Shown here: in pieces, positions 44,347-52,799 of the stretch
Position numbering within the stretch: the stretch's first letter is position 1
Layout of the letters: every line of letters begins with the position of its first letter
Assembly (NCBI GenBank): GCA_947477565.1
Contig: CANJUR010000011.1
Coordinates: 1-64,000 of the forward strand
DNA: 64,000 nucleotides
Reading direction: 5' to 3'
From: Deltaproteobacteria bacterium
GTDB lineage: Bacteria > Myxococcota_A > Polyangia > Polyangiales > Ga0077539
Program-made: the position numbers and the translations under genes
The notes under the pieces: model-generated
Seen by the model: the letters and a program-made list of their open reading frames with translations, nothing else
Told to the model about the DNA's origin: nothing
The model's database searches: none

Positions 44347-45084
44347 TCACTCGGGACCGTCGCCCGAACCCATCGGGCACCACTCCTGGCGCGCCGGCAC
44401 GCGCACGAGGAGTCGGGCTCGCGCGGTGCGGTCGCGTGGGACGACCTCCCCGGCGGACAGCACCATCGCGGTCAGTTGACGGCCGTAGCAGCAGCCCGTG
44501 TCGAGGCCCGTGGCGAAGTCTTCGAGTTGGAGATTGCGGCGCGCATCGTGGCCGAAAACGATCTGCGTGGGTCCCTTCCAGTGCTGCGCCCATGGGGTGC
44601 CGGTGAGCTTGCGGCTCGCCTTCCCGTCGTCGTCGATGGAGCGCACGGTGAGCAGTGTCTCTTCGTCGCAGGCCGACGGCGCCTTCGACGGATCAACCCC
44701 GGCGTGGACCACAAGCAGGTCGTGTTCGGGCAACGCGATCATGAGTGGCAGCCCCGCGAGGAACCCGAACTGCCTCTCGGTCAGCGCCTGCGCTACGGCG
44801 CGGTGCCGCTCGGAGAGCTTCACCTTCCGGTCGGCGCTGCGCTTGCCGTGCTCCTGCGAGTGGCGCCACCAGCTGAGCACCTTTTCGTCGTGGTTGCCGC
44901 GCACGGCCCAGGCGCCGCAGGAGCGTGCGAGTTCCACGACGCCCGCGGAGTCCGGGCCCCGCGCAACGAGGTCGCCCACCAGCACGACGCGGTCTACGCC
45001 CGCTGCGAAGCCGACGGAGCGGAGCAGGTCATCGAACTCCAACGCGCAGCCGTGGATGTCACCCACGACGATGGTTCGTCCCAT
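44347..45084 (-). CDS. PPP-type metallophosphoesterase (ApaH/PrpE-like)
   Basis: The 245-residue protein shows the metallophosphatase blocks GDIHG (8-12), GDLVARGPDS, RGNHDEK, VVHAGV and FGHDAR, which bind two metal ions. This places it in the calcineurin/PPP superfamily next to bacterial PrpE, PrpA and ApaH. It could dephosphorylate Ser/Thr/Tyr phosphoproteins or cleave dinucleoside polyphosphates; sequence alone does not decide. It is 7 bases from the UbiB gene and 9 bases from the protease gene, so co-transcribed. An Asp/Ser/Thr phosphatase here would fit a kinase-rich genome. Confidence 0.85.
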   Translation of the reverse strand: MGRTIVVGDIHGCALEFDDLLRSVGFAAGVDRVVLVGDLVARGPDSAGVVELARSCGAWAVRGNHDEKVLSWWRHSQEHGKRSADRKVKLSERHRAVAQALTERQFGFLAGLPLMIALPEHDLLVVHAGVDPSKAPSACDEETLLTVRSIDDDGKASRKLTGTPWAQHWKGPTQIVFGHDARRNLQLEDFATGLDTGCCYGRQLTAMVLSAGEVVPRDRTARARLLVRVPARQEWCPMGSGDGPE

Positions 45085-45091
45085 CGGCCGT

Positions 45092-46462
45092 TCACTCTCC
45101 GTAGGGCGGGATGGTGATCGCCCGCCCGGTCCAGTCGTCTTTGATCCAGCGCCAGACCATCTGGCGGAAGTTCATCTTCGCCCGCGCTCGCGAGAAATAC
45201 TCGTAGTAACCGAGCACCACGCGGGTCATGAAGATCATGTTGCGCTGCGACGGCGGCACCCGTCGTTGCTGCAGAAAGTACGTCACAAGCTCCTTTGCGC
45301 CATGCACGTAGCTGTACTCCGCGAAGTCAAACGGCTCGTCCTTCTGGAGCCCCGCGGAGAAGTACTCCGCGATGCGCGCCATGTCTGCGAGCTCCTGCGG
45401 GTCGCCCCGATCGGAGACCAGTCCGAGCGCGACCATGGCGTCCTTGAGCGCCTCCTGATCGCCGATCATCTGGGCTTTTACCATCGCAGTAAAGGCCTCG
45501 ATAAACGCCAGGTCGAAGATCTTCACGCAGCCGAAATCCAGGATGCCGAGGCGTCCGTCCGGCAGTACCCGGTAGTTGCCCGGGTGCGGGTCGGCGTGCA
45601 GCACACCCCCCTTCAACATCTGGAACCAATACGCGTCCGAGAGCCTCTCCACCACGCGCTCGCGGTAAGCCTGATCAGGGTTTTTCAGTGCCTCTCCGAG
45701 GTCAACGCCGTCGAGGTAGTCGTAGGTGATCGTCCTCAGCCCCGAGTAGCGGGTGTGCACCTTAGGGATGACTACCCAGTCCTGCCCCTCGAAGAGCTTG
45801 TGCAGTAACTGGGCGTTGTAGGCCTCGCGGCAGTAGTCGGTCTCCTGCGCGAGGTGTTCGGCGATCTCTTCTGCCACCGGCGTGAAGTCCAGGCGATCGT
45901 TGCCGACCACGTCCGCGAGGAGCCGCTTCACCAACGCGGCGCCGAGCTTCATGTTCTTGAGGTCGCCCTCCACCGAGGCGACGGCGCCGGGGTACTGCAC
46001 CTTCACCGCGACCAGCGTGCCGTCCTTGAGGGTCGCGCGATGAACCTGACCCAGCGAGGCCGCTGCGAGGGCGGTGCGGGAGAAGTCCTTGAAGAGTTCT
46101 TCCGGCGTCGCCCCGAGGTCCATCTCGATGACGTCCCGTATCGTCTCGTAGGCCATCGGCGGCGCCGAACTCTGGAGCGAGCGCAGCACCTCGCCGTACT
46201 CCCCGGGCAGCGCTTCGGCGTGCGTCGAGAGCAGCTGACCGACCTTCATCAGCGGTCCACGGAGCTCCTGCATGGTCGCTGCGATGCGCTTCGCGTTGAG
46301 AAGGTGTCTGCTGAGTTCGGCGTCCGCGCGGGCGTCATTGCCTCGCAACCGATCGACCAGCTTGCCTCCGAGGTAGCTCGATGCGACGGCGCTTCCGAGC
46401 CACCCGGTCTTCAACGTCCGCATCAGCCGCCCGGGAACCTTCTCTGCCGGCTCTTTCGCCAT
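45092..46462 (-). CDS. UbiB/ABC1 family atypical kinase
   Basis: The 456-residue protein belongs to the ABC1/UbiB atypical kinases. It carries the KxGQ motif as LMKVGQLLSTH, the Ala-rich loop AAASLGQVHRA in place of a Gly-loop, VAVKVQYPG (nucleotide-binding Lys), HADPHPGNY (catalytic) and LDFG (metal-binding). The N-terminal basic region has one hydrophobic stretch. UbiB-like proteins support isoprenoid quinone synthesis or other membrane-lipid processes; the exact role is not set by sequence. It is the second gene of a minus-strand run and lies 58 bases after the thioredoxin-like lipoprotein. Confidence 0.85.
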   Translation of the reverse strand: MAKEPAEKVPGRLMRTLKTGWLGSAVASSYLGGKLVDRLRGNDARADAELSRHLLNAKRIAATMQELRGPLMKVGQLLSTHAEALPGEYGEVLRSLQSSAPPMAYETIRDVIEMDLGATPEELFKDFSRTALAAASLGQVHRATLKDGTLVAVKVQYPGAVASVEGDLKNMKLGAALVKRLLADVVGNDRLDFTPVAEEIAEHLAQETDYCREAYNAQLLHKLFEGQDWVVIPKVHTRYSGLRTITYDYLDGVDLGEALKNPDQAYRERVVERLSDAYWFQMLKGGVLHADPHPGNYRVLPDGRLGILDFGCVKIFDLAFIEAFTAMVKAQMIGDQEALKDAMVALGLVSDRGDPQELADMARIAEYFSAGLQKDEPFDFAEYSYVHGAKELVTYFLQQRRVPPSQRNMIFMTRVVLGYYEYFSRARAKMNFRQMVWRWIKDDWTGRAITIPPYGE

Positions 46463-46520
46463 CGTTCTCCTTCAGTACATGCAGGCGCAGAGTCCGCGTA
46501 GCACCGCTATCGACCCGCGG

Positions 46521-47261
46521 TCACGGCATCCCGGCGAGGAGGCTATCGAGTTGTGCGCGGAGCGCGGTGAGGGCCGCGGCCGAGCCCGCCGCACGCCACC
46601 GGATACGTCCGTTTTCATCCGTCAGTACCCACTGCGGCAGCGCGAGACGGTCGGTGTACGCCCGCAGCGAACTGGCGAGGTCGAGTGCCATCGGGTGCGT
46701 GATGCCGCCCTGCGATATCCACTGCTGGCAGAACGCCCGCGTGGCTGGATCGCCGGGCGCATTGCCGTCGGTCAGCACCCCGATCACGCGCACGCCCGCG
46801 GACCGATACGGAACCGCGATGCTGTTCTGCATCGACCGCGCCAACTCGGCGCAGTTGGCGCAGTACCCAGCGGTGAATTCCACCACCGTGGCCCGGGCGG
46901 AGACCCAGTCCGGACCGGCGAAGCTGTAGGTGGTCCCCGCGCAGTCCGCGAGCTCGAACGGGACGATGATGCCGCCGGTGAGCGTGCCGTAAGGGCCATT
47001 CGAATAGTTTCGCGTCGGATCAGGGCCGTCCCTGGTCGGTGTCGGTCGATCGGAGGGCGGACTGCCGGTGTCGGGGACGTCGAAGCCGAGGTCGGTGCTG
47101 CGGGGTCGATCGACCGGCGGCCGATCGAGGGCGATGGTCTCTTCGACGACGTCAAAGTCGATAGGCGGCCCCGCGTCGAAGCGCGTGTTGGGCCGCGGGG
47201 GTTCCGGGAGACAGCCGAGGAGACCGACGACCAACGCTACTGTGAGGAGACGAAGCGACAC
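46521..47261 (-). CDS. Thioredoxin-like lipoprotein (TlpA/AhpC-type)
   Basis: The protein is 246 residues from the GTG at 47261 (VSLRLLTVALVVGLLGC), which follows GAGG by 4 bases. The lipobox LLGC (Cys17) fits an outer- or inner-membrane lipoprotein. An Asp/Pro-rich linker (about 20-90) leads to a thioredoxin-fold domain: VVEFTAGYCANCAEL has the redox CxxC pair, then VRVIGVLTDGN and LPQWVLTDENGRIRW with the cis-Pro. It probably reduces or exchanges disulfides in the periplasm. It diverges from meaB by 29 bp and runs in the same direction as the UbiB gene. Confidence 0.8.
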   Translation of the reverse strand: MSLRLLTVALVVGLLGCLPEPPRPNTRFDAGPPIDFDVVEETIALDRPPVDRPRSTDLGFDVPDTGSPPSDRPTPTRDGPDPTRNYSNGPYGTLTGGIIVPFELADCAGTTYSFAGPDWVSARATVVEFTAGYCANCAELARSMQNSIAVPYRSAGVRVIGVLTDGNAPGDPATRAFCQQWISQGGITHPMALDLASSLRAYTDRLALPQWVLTDENGRIRWRAAGSAAALTALRAQLDSLLAGMP

Positions 47262-47290
47262 GACCCTCGTGTGATACAACCCGCCGCGCC

Positions 47291-48304
47291 ATGCATCCAC
47301 TGGCTGAGCGGGTTCTTCACGGCGAGGTGCGCGCTACGGCGCGTTTGATGAGAGACATCGACGACCGGGCGGGTGACTGGCTCGGCGCGCTCGCCGACCT
47401 CCACCCGCACACCGGTCGCGCGTGGATCATCGGTGTGACCGGCAACCCCGGCGCGGGCAAGAGCACGCTCACCGACCAACTCATCGCGCACTATCGCAAG
47501 CAGGGGCAGCGGGTTGGCGTGGTCGCGGTCGATCCGTCGTCGCCTTTCACCGGCGGGGCGATCCTGGGCGACCGCATCCGGATGCAGCGCCACGCGCTCG
47601 ATGCCGAGGTGTTCATACGGTCGATGGCGACCCGGGGGCAGCTCGGTGGCCTGTCGCGCTCGACCGCCGACGTCGTGCGTGTCCTCGACGCGTGGGGCGC
47701 AGGGGTGATCATCGTGGAGACCGTCGGCGTCGGACAGGATGAGCTGGAAATCGCGCGCCTCGCGCACTCCACCCTGGTTTTGATGGCGCCCGGGATGGGC
47801 GACGAGGTGCAGGCGATCAAGGCCGGAATCCTGGAGATCGCCGATCTCTTCGTGGTGAACAAGGCCGACCGCGAGGGCGCGGACGCAACCGTGCGCGACC
47901 TCGAAATGATGGTCGGAATGAACCACGAACTCCTGCACGCGGGGTCGCACTCGTTTGGGCACCACGGCGCGCAGCTTGACCGCGAGGCCGAACGCAAGGT
48001 GCCGACGGAGGAGTGGTTTACGCCGGTGGTAAAGACCGTGTCCTCCCGGGGCGAAGGGGTTGCCGCGCTGGTCGAGGCGATCGCGAAGCACCGGGCGTGG
48101 CTCGGGGTCACTCGTGCGGGGGAGGAGCGTCGGGCTTCGCGCGCGCGGGACGAGCTTCGGCTGGTGTTCCGCGACCTGCTGGTGGAAGACGCGCTGACGA
48201 AGGTCGGAGGCGCGCTCGAAGCAGCCGCCGATCGGGTTCTGGCAAGGGAGTTTGACCCCTATCGGGCCGCGCGCGAGCTGCTCACTCTTTACCGTGAAGG
48301 GTAA
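47291..48304 (+). CDS. meaB: MeaB, G-protein chaperone of B12-dependent acyl-CoA mutases
   Basis: The 337-residue MeaB/ArgK-type GTPase protects and reloads adenosylcobalamin mutases. Walker A is GNPGAGKST (51-59), followed by AVDPSSPFTGGAILGDRIRM (switch/base region), VETVGVGQDE (switch) and the G4 box NKAD. Length is standard. It is not next to the mutase at 3190 but belongs to the same biochemistry, so it may serve that mutase. The 3' end overlaps the EpmA gene by 16 bases in the convergent direction. The start ATG at 47291 is 29 bases from the divergent lipoprotein start. Confidence 0.95.
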   Translation: MHPLAERVLHGEVRATARLMRDIDDRAGDWLGALADLHPHTGRAWIIGVTGNPGAGKSTLTDQLIAHYRKQGQRVGVVAVDPSSPFTGGAILGDRIRMQRHALDAEVFIRSMATRGQLGGLSRSTADVVRVLDAWGAGVIIVETVGVGQDELEIARLAHSTLVLMAPGMGDEVQAIKAGILEIADLFVVNKADREGADATVRDLEMMVGMNHELLHAGSHSFGHHGAQLDREAERKVPTEEWFTPVVKTVSSRGEGVAALVEAIAKHRAWLGVTRAGEERRASRARDELRLVFRDLLVEDALTKVGGALEAAADRVLAREFDPYRAARELLTLYREG

Positions 48305-49578
48305 GATCCGCCCGGTCGGTGGGGAAACGCGATGACGTCGTCGATGCACTCACGGCCAGCCACGAGTGCGACGAGGCGGTCGAATCCGAGGGCGTTGCCT
48401 GCGGAGGGCGGCATTCCCTCTTCCAGTGCGCGCAGGAAGTCCTCGTCGAGTTCGTAGACGGGCAGGCCGAGGTCTGCGCGCCGGTGCTGGTCTTCGAGGA
48501 AGCGTGCGCGTTGCTCGGCGGGGTCTGTGAGCTCGTCGAAGGCGTTACAAAGCTCGACGCCGGCGATGTAGAGCTCCGCACGGAGGCACACGCTGGGGTC
48601 GTCCTCGCAGCGCCGCGCGAGCGAGGCGTGCACCGAGGGGAAGTGCGTGAGAAACGTCGGTCGGTCGAAGCCCAGGCCGGGCTCGACGTCCTGCGAGAAG
48701 CGGCGGAAGTACTCCTCCTCGTCGTTGGCGGCGAGGGCGATGGGGTCGGTGACGTCCGGCGCCCATCGCGCGAAGGCTTCGCGAACGGTCATGTGCGCGA
48801 ACTCCTCCTCGAGGGAGATTTCGTTCGCGCCGAAGCGAATCATGCCTGGCGATGGCCCAACCTCCGCGACCGCGCGCACGAGGTGTTCCGTGTCGGCCAG
48901 AACGTCGTCGAGGCCCGCCCACGCGCGATACCACTCGACCATGGTGAACTCGGGCTGATGCCGACGTCCGATTTCGCCTGCGCGGAAGCATCGCGCGAGT
49001 TGGAAACAGTGGTTCACGCCGCCGACGAGCAGGCGCTTCAGGTGCAACTCTGGCGAGGTGATCAAGAACCCGTACGGCGTCGGCAGCCCGGACGGTGTGG
49101 CCTGCATGCGTCCGAGCACCCCGAAGGCAGAGAGGTGCACGTCGAGGCCCGGGCACGTCACGATCGTCGGTGTCTCCACCTCCAGGAAGCGCTGCGCGCG
49201 GAAGTACGCACGCACCTGGTCGCTTGCGTGGTGGCGCAGCGCGAGTCGCGGGCGCACGCCATCCTGGGTCAGCCGCCAGGTCTCGCTGCCGCGCGCGAAG
49301 GGTGAGCGGGTCGGCCGATGCAGGCACTGCGACTCAAACGCGAGGTACACGGGAAACGCGCGGTCTGGAGGGAGGTAGAGGTCCGCCGGGTCGTGGTCGA
49401 CGATGGCCCGCAGGCGCACGAGGTCGCCGGGCTGGAGATCCACTGTGCAGGGGCCGTTCACCTGAATACGGTGCGGCCCCTCCCCGAGCAGAATCGTCTC
49501 TGAGAAGGGACGATCGAGGACGCGCCCGCAGAGGAGCCAATGGCCCTCGGGGTGCGCGTCGATCCACTCGACGGGCAT
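48289..49578 (-). CDS. epmA: EF-P--lysine ligase-like, EpmA/PoxA/GenX (LysRS paralogue)
   Basis: The 429-residue protein has the class II aminoacyl-tRNA synthetase core: motif 2 CFRAGEIGRRHQPEFTMVEW and motif 3 SAGNALGFDRLVALVAG. It lies directly after the EF-P gene (66 bases), so the natural reading is EpmA, which attaches (R)-beta-lysine to EF-P. E. coli EpmA (about 325 residues) lacks an anticodon-binding domain; here about 100 extra N-terminal residues include WLLCGRVLDRPFSETILLG and VDLQPGDLVRLRAIVDHD, which look like an OB-fold. The lysine aminomutase EpmB is not encoded nearby, so the substrate could be alpha-lysine or beta-lysine. EpmA versus LysRS-like enzyme is decided by context rather than by a residue test. 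Confidence 0.8.
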   Translation of the reverse strand: MPVEWIDAHPEGHWLLCGRVLDRPFSETILLGEGPHRIQVNGPCTVDLQPGDLVRLRAIVDHDPADLYLPPDRAFPVYLAFESQCLHRPTRSPFARGSETWRLTQDGVRPRLALRHHASDQVRAYFRAQRFLEVETPTIVTCPGLDVHLSAFGVLGRMQATPSGLPTPYGFLITSPELHLKRLLVGGVNHCFQLARCFRAGEIGRRHQPEFTMVEWYRAWAGLDDVLADTEHLVRAVAEVGPSPGMIRFGANEISLEEEFAHMTVREAFARWAPDVTDPIALAANDEEEYFRRFSQDVEPGLGFDRPTFLTHFPSVHASLARRCEDDPSVCLRAELYIAGVELCNAFDELTDPAEQRARFLEDQHRRADLGLPVYELDEDFLRALEEGMPPSAGNALGFDRLVALVAGRECIDDVIAFPHRPGGSYPSR

Positions 49579-49644
49579 CAGGTCACCTCGGGCATACGTG
49601 TGTGGGTAAAACGGTCCCGACGGCGACCGTTCGGGAAATCGGGG

Positions 49645-50220
49645 TCAGCGGGTCTTGGTGACGCGCTCGGAGTACTCGCCGGTGCGGGTGTCGATTCGAA
49701 TGAAGTCACCCTGATTGATGAAGATCGGCACCTGCACGATGACGCCGGTGGAGCACTTGGCGGCTTTCAGCACGTTGTTGGCGGTGTCGCCCTTGAAGCC
49801 CGGCTCGGTCTCGATGACTTCCATCTCGACCCACGTCGGCAGCGTCACGCCGATGGGGATGCCGTTGTGCAGAAGCACCTGGCAGATGGCGTTATCGAGC
49901 AGGAAGCCCCGCTCCTCGAAGTGCTTCGCGTCGACGTGCGCCTGCTCATAGGTGGCGTTGTCCATGAATACGAGTTGGTCGCCCTCTGCGTAGAGGTACT
50001 GCATCTCGCGCTCCTCGATGTCGGCGCCGCTGAGCCGCTCGCCAGACTTGTAGGTGCGCTCAAGGACGTTGCCGCTGATCATCGACTTCATCTTGACCGA
50101 GGTGGAGGGCGTCCCCTTCCCGGGCTTGCGGAAGTCTACGCTGACGACCTGATAGGGCTCCCCGTCGATGTCGATCTTGTTACCGCGACGGAGCTCGTTG
50201 ATGTCGATGACTTGTCCCAT
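49645..50220 (-). CDS. efp: Translation elongation factor P
   Basis: The 191-residue protein begins at the ATG at 50220 (MGQVIDINELRRGNKI), the standard EF-P N-terminus. EF-P rescues ribosomes stalled at polyproline stretches. The domain I tip reads KPGKG with Lys35 at the position modified in E. coli (Lys34), so it is a valid target for the EpmA homologue encoded 66 bases downstream. Domains II and III follow with the conserved IDTRTGEYSERV C-terminus. The upstream divergent gap is 117 bp. Confidence 0.95.
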   Translation of the reverse strand: MGQVIDINELRRGNKIDIDGEPYQVVSVDFRKPGKGTPSTSVKMKSMISGNVLERTYKSGERLSGADIEEREMQYLYAEGDQLVFMDNATYEQAHVDAKHFEERGFLLDNAICQVLLHNGIPIGVTLPTWVEMEVIETEPGFKGDTANNVLKAAKCSTGVIVQVPIFINQGDFIRIDTRTGEYSERVTKTR

Positions 50221-50337
50221 GGAACGCGTGATCCCTTCGGTCGCGGCGATTACCAGAGAGCCGCGCGAGCCGCAAGCATGACGGGAGCCCGCGGCGCTTG
50301 CCAGCGCTGACGCCGCTGGACTAAGGCCCGTGGGGCT

Positions 50338-51216
50338 ATGTCGAGCCGCGACGTCGAGGAGGAGTTCCGGGAGATCAAGCGGGAGATCATCGAGAGCCGC
50401 GGCTTGATCATCAAGTCGAGCAACCTCACCAGTGCTCTCTCTGCCGACGTAAAGAGCATTGCCCGTCGGCAGGCGGGCTACGAGCGACGTATCACGGTCA
50501 ACAGCGCCACTGCGTACGTGCTTTTCGTCGTGGTCATCTTTGGCGGCATCAAGCTCTGGCTCGACGCCTCCCTGCGCGAGCGAGACTTTGAGCTTCGCTC
50601 GCTCCGGCGCGCGGACGAGCAGAGCCACCGCGAGCTGGGCGTGGTCGTTCGGGAAAAGGAGGAGCGCGCGGCCCTCGACGCACGCGCTCAGGCCTTCTAC
50701 GACCTCGTCCGCGACGGCCGTCAGCAGGAGGTCGTCGAGTCCTGGGAGCAGCTCCGGCGCGAGCATCTCACCGCCGTCGAGATCGCGATGTTCCAGGACG
50801 TGGTGGACCGCTTCCGCAGCAACCTGTCGGTCATCGCCTACCAGCGTGGTCTCGAACACGCACGCATGGCCCGTTATGCCGAGGCCGGCGAGTCCTACGA
50901 GGAGTCCATACGGCTGAAGGACGACGCCGGGCACATCCCGCTCGTTCGCGTCGCCCAGGCCGACGCGCTGCGCCACCTCGGTCGCCAGCGCGAGGCGATC
51001 GTGATGCTTCAGGCGGTGTCCGACGGCAACGACCGCGAGGCGGCGGACGACGCGCTACTCAAGATGTCCCAGTGCCAGGTTGATCTGCAGCTTTTCGGTG
51101 ACGCCCGCACGACGCTGCGCACGCTGCTCCGACGATTCCCGTACGGCACCGTCGCCAACGAGGCGCGCAACTACCTCTTCCAACTCTCGGCCCCTACGGT
51201 CGGCCCAAACCGCTAA
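50338..51216 (+). CDS. Membrane-anchored TPR/coiled-coil protein (YbgF-like)
   Basis: The 292-residue protein has a basic N-terminus, one transmembrane segment near 55-75 (TAYVLFVVVIFGGIKLWL), then a long charged helix (RERDFELRSLRRADEQSHRE) likely to form a coiled coil. From about 150 onward TPR-like repeats appear: LEHARMARYAEAGESYEES, ADALRHLGRQREAIVMLQAV and QLFGDARTTLRTLLRRFP. This is the general layout of CpoB/YbgF-type or PilF-like adaptor proteins, though the TPR number is small. Function cannot be fixed. Its 3' end overlaps the convergent lipoprotein gene by 23 bases. Confidence 0.75.
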   Translation: MSSRDVEEEFREIKREIIESRGLIIKSSNLTSALSADVKSIARRQAGYERRITVNSATAYVLFVVVIFGGIKLWLDASLRERDFELRSLRRADEQSHRELGVVVREKEERAALDARAQAFYDLVRDGRQQEVVESWEQLRREHLTAVEIAMFQDVVDRFRSNLSVIAYQRGLEHARMARYAEAGESYEESIRLKDDAGHIPLVRVAQADALRHLGRQREAIVMLQAVSDGNDREAADDALLKMSQCQVDLQLFGDARTTLRTLLRRFPYGTVANEARNYLFQLSAPTVGPNR

Positions 51217-51823
51217 GCCGCACCTGACTCGGGCCCAGCGCCGCCGCGATGTCATCGTCGATGCCGACCACCGACGCGACGCCTTCGTCCACGGCCACCC
51301 GCAGCGTCGATGGAAGCACCCGCTCCGACGGCAGTCCTGGCATTCCGTGGCCCGCGAGGCCGCCCTGCCACCGCACCTGCCACTCCCCCGGCGCGAGCAG
51401 CCCGCTCGGGCACCGAGGCGCGCACCTATCGTAGTCGACCAGCGTCGGAGACGCCTCCAGCCAGGCTCGCCCGCGCGCCCCGCTCGCAAAGATCGCCTCG
51501 GAGTGGGTGAGCCAGGCCTCCCGACTCACGCCCGGCCCAGGCTGCTGGATCCCCCCCAATGTTGGCGCTAGGAGCGCGCGCAGACGCTGCACGTCGTGGT
51601 GTTCGAGCGCCTCGCGCCAGTCGGTCACCAGGCGCTGCACCGCAGACCGTCGATCGTCTTCGACCAAAACCACTACGCCGTCCACCGGCCGCGTGGCGGG
51701 CGGGAGGTCGTCGCGCCTGCTCGTCGCGCGCGTCGAGTGCCAAGGCGTCGCGGAGCAGCCCATGAGCAGAAGTAAAGAGATTACATAGGGATGTAAAAGT
51801 ATGATCAGGGCAGGTCGAGCCAT
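51194..51823 (-). CDS. NTF2-like lipoprotein, hypothetical
   Basis: The protein is 209 residues from the ATG at 51823. A hydrophobic leader (LIILLHPYVISLLLLMGC) ends in a lipobox-like LMGC (Cys23). A following region VQRLVTDWREALEHHDVQRLRALLAP is typical of SnoaL/NTF2-like folds, and the C-terminus has alternating strands (LRVAVDEGVASVVGIDDDI). A ligand-binding rather than catalytic role is possible. The start lies inside the end of the amidotransferase-like gene (19-base overlap), so the two are co-transcribed, and the 3' end overlaps the TPR gene. Confidence 0.6.
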   Translation of the reverse strand: MARPALIILLHPYVISLLLLMGCSATPWHSTRATSRRDDLPPATRPVDGVVVLVEDDRRSAVQRLVTDWREALEHHDVQRLRALLAPTLGGIQQPGPGVSREAWLTHSEAIFASGARGRAWLEASPTLVDYDRCAPRCPSGLLAPGEWQVRWQGGLAGHGMPGLPSERVLPSTLRVAVDEGVASVVGIDDDIAAALGPSQVRLSGLGRP

Positions 51824-52617
51824 CGGGCCTCGCGCACCTCGAGGTTGCGGTCGACGACAATCATCCCTCCTCCCTCTTCGGCGCCCCACGGTCGCCAACC
51901 GGTCTCGCCGACTTCGCCGTCGGTGACGAGCACGTAGCGGAGCGTCTCATGGTCAACCGTTAGGTCACGTCGGCTGCACACCGCGCAGTGAGCGATGCCG
52001 TGGCGGCGCACGAAGCGCATCGGCATCTGTCGCGCGTATCCAACCGCGCCGTGTCCGTCGCTGAGCAGCAGGGCGATCGGTGCGGTCTCGCCGAGTGTCG
52101 CGTCGAGCGCCCTCAGGCTGGCGGTAATGGTGTCGCGGAGCGCGGAGCGATCGGGGGAGGGATCGTCCAGCAAACCCGCGCGAAACAGCGCGCCGAGAAT
52201 GTGGTGGAAGAGCAGTTCGCTGTCCGTCTCGCCGCGCAGGCTATTCGCGAGAAACCCTGGCATTTCACCCAGCAGGCGCTCTTTGCCGTCCGCGTTGAGG
52301 GGGAGGGTTCCGAGCGCAGCGAAGAGCCACTGTCGCAGACGAAAAGGCTGGGTATTGTCCGGCGTTCGACCGCCTACCCGGGCGCGTCGGACGTGCGCCA
52401 GAATCGAACCCGAGCGCAGGTCTCCCGCGACAGCGACGAGGTCGAGCGGTTGTGGCGTCCCGGTGGGAGAGCGTCGCAGCAGAACCTCACTTCCCTGATG
52501 GCTCCCGATGCCGAATCCCTCGTGGGCGTCCGGCTCGAGGCGGGCTCCTTCCTCCGTGGTGAGAACGCACCGCACGCGGTCGATCTGGCTCGCGAAATAT
52601 CCCAGGAGTCTCGGCAT
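51805..52617 (-). CDS. Class II glutamine amidotransferase-like protein without the nucleophile Cys
   Basis: The protein is 270 residues from the ATG at 52617, which follows GGAGG by 8 bases. The N-terminus reads MPRLLGYFAS where true class II (Ntn) amidotransferases such as EgtC start MCRLLGY with the Cys as catalytic nucleophile. The other landmarks are kept: LAHVRRARVG, NTQPFRL and RGETDSELLFHHILGAL. The oxyanion and substrate-side features are therefore plausible but the reactive residue is Pro2. It is either a pseudoenzyme or has evolved another chemistry. It overlaps the lipoprotein gene downstream by 19 bases and shares a divergent region with the yceD operon. Confidence 0.75.
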   Translation of the reverse strand: MPRLLGYFASQIDRVRCVLTTEEGARLEPDAHEGFGIGSHQGSEVLLRRSPTGTPQPLDLVAVAGDLRSGSILAHVRRARVGGRTPDNTQPFRLRQWLFAALGTLPLNADGKERLLGEMPGFLANSLRGETDSELLFHHILGALFRAGLLDDPSPDRSALRDTITASLRALDATLGETAPIALLLSDGHGAVGYARQMPMRFVRRHGIAHCAVCSRRDLTVDHETLRYVLVTDGEVGETGWRPWGAEEGGGMIVVDRNLEVREARWLDLP

Positions 52618-52715
52618 GGCTTTATCCTCCGCGCGGCCTCGCCCCGGCGCCAGCGAACATTCTGCCTCGAGGCACCCTCGGCGCTCCCTTGACGTACTTA
52701 CTCGTTCTGCGCCGC

Positions 52716-52745
52716 TTGACACGGCCGAGGGTCTTTCTCTAGGTT
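52716..52745 (+). promoter_or_regulatory. Candidate sigma-70 promoter of the yceD-rpmF-fab operon
   Basis: A perfect -35 TTGACA (52716-52721), 18 bases, then TAGGTT (52740-52745) gives a plausible housekeeping promoter 55 bases upstream of the yceD start. The -10 box is weak, as is common in Myxococcota promoters. Confidence 0.5.
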
Positions 52746-52799
52746 CGCGCGCCCTGACTCCCCCCCCCCTTCATTGCTGGGCGGAGAAAGACCTACCCC

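Noticed and set aside
43480-45117. 545-residue plus-strand frame across the protease and phosphatase genes
   Set aside because: It is antisense to two well-supported genes with HEXXH, GDIHG and GNHD motifs and has no recognisable content.
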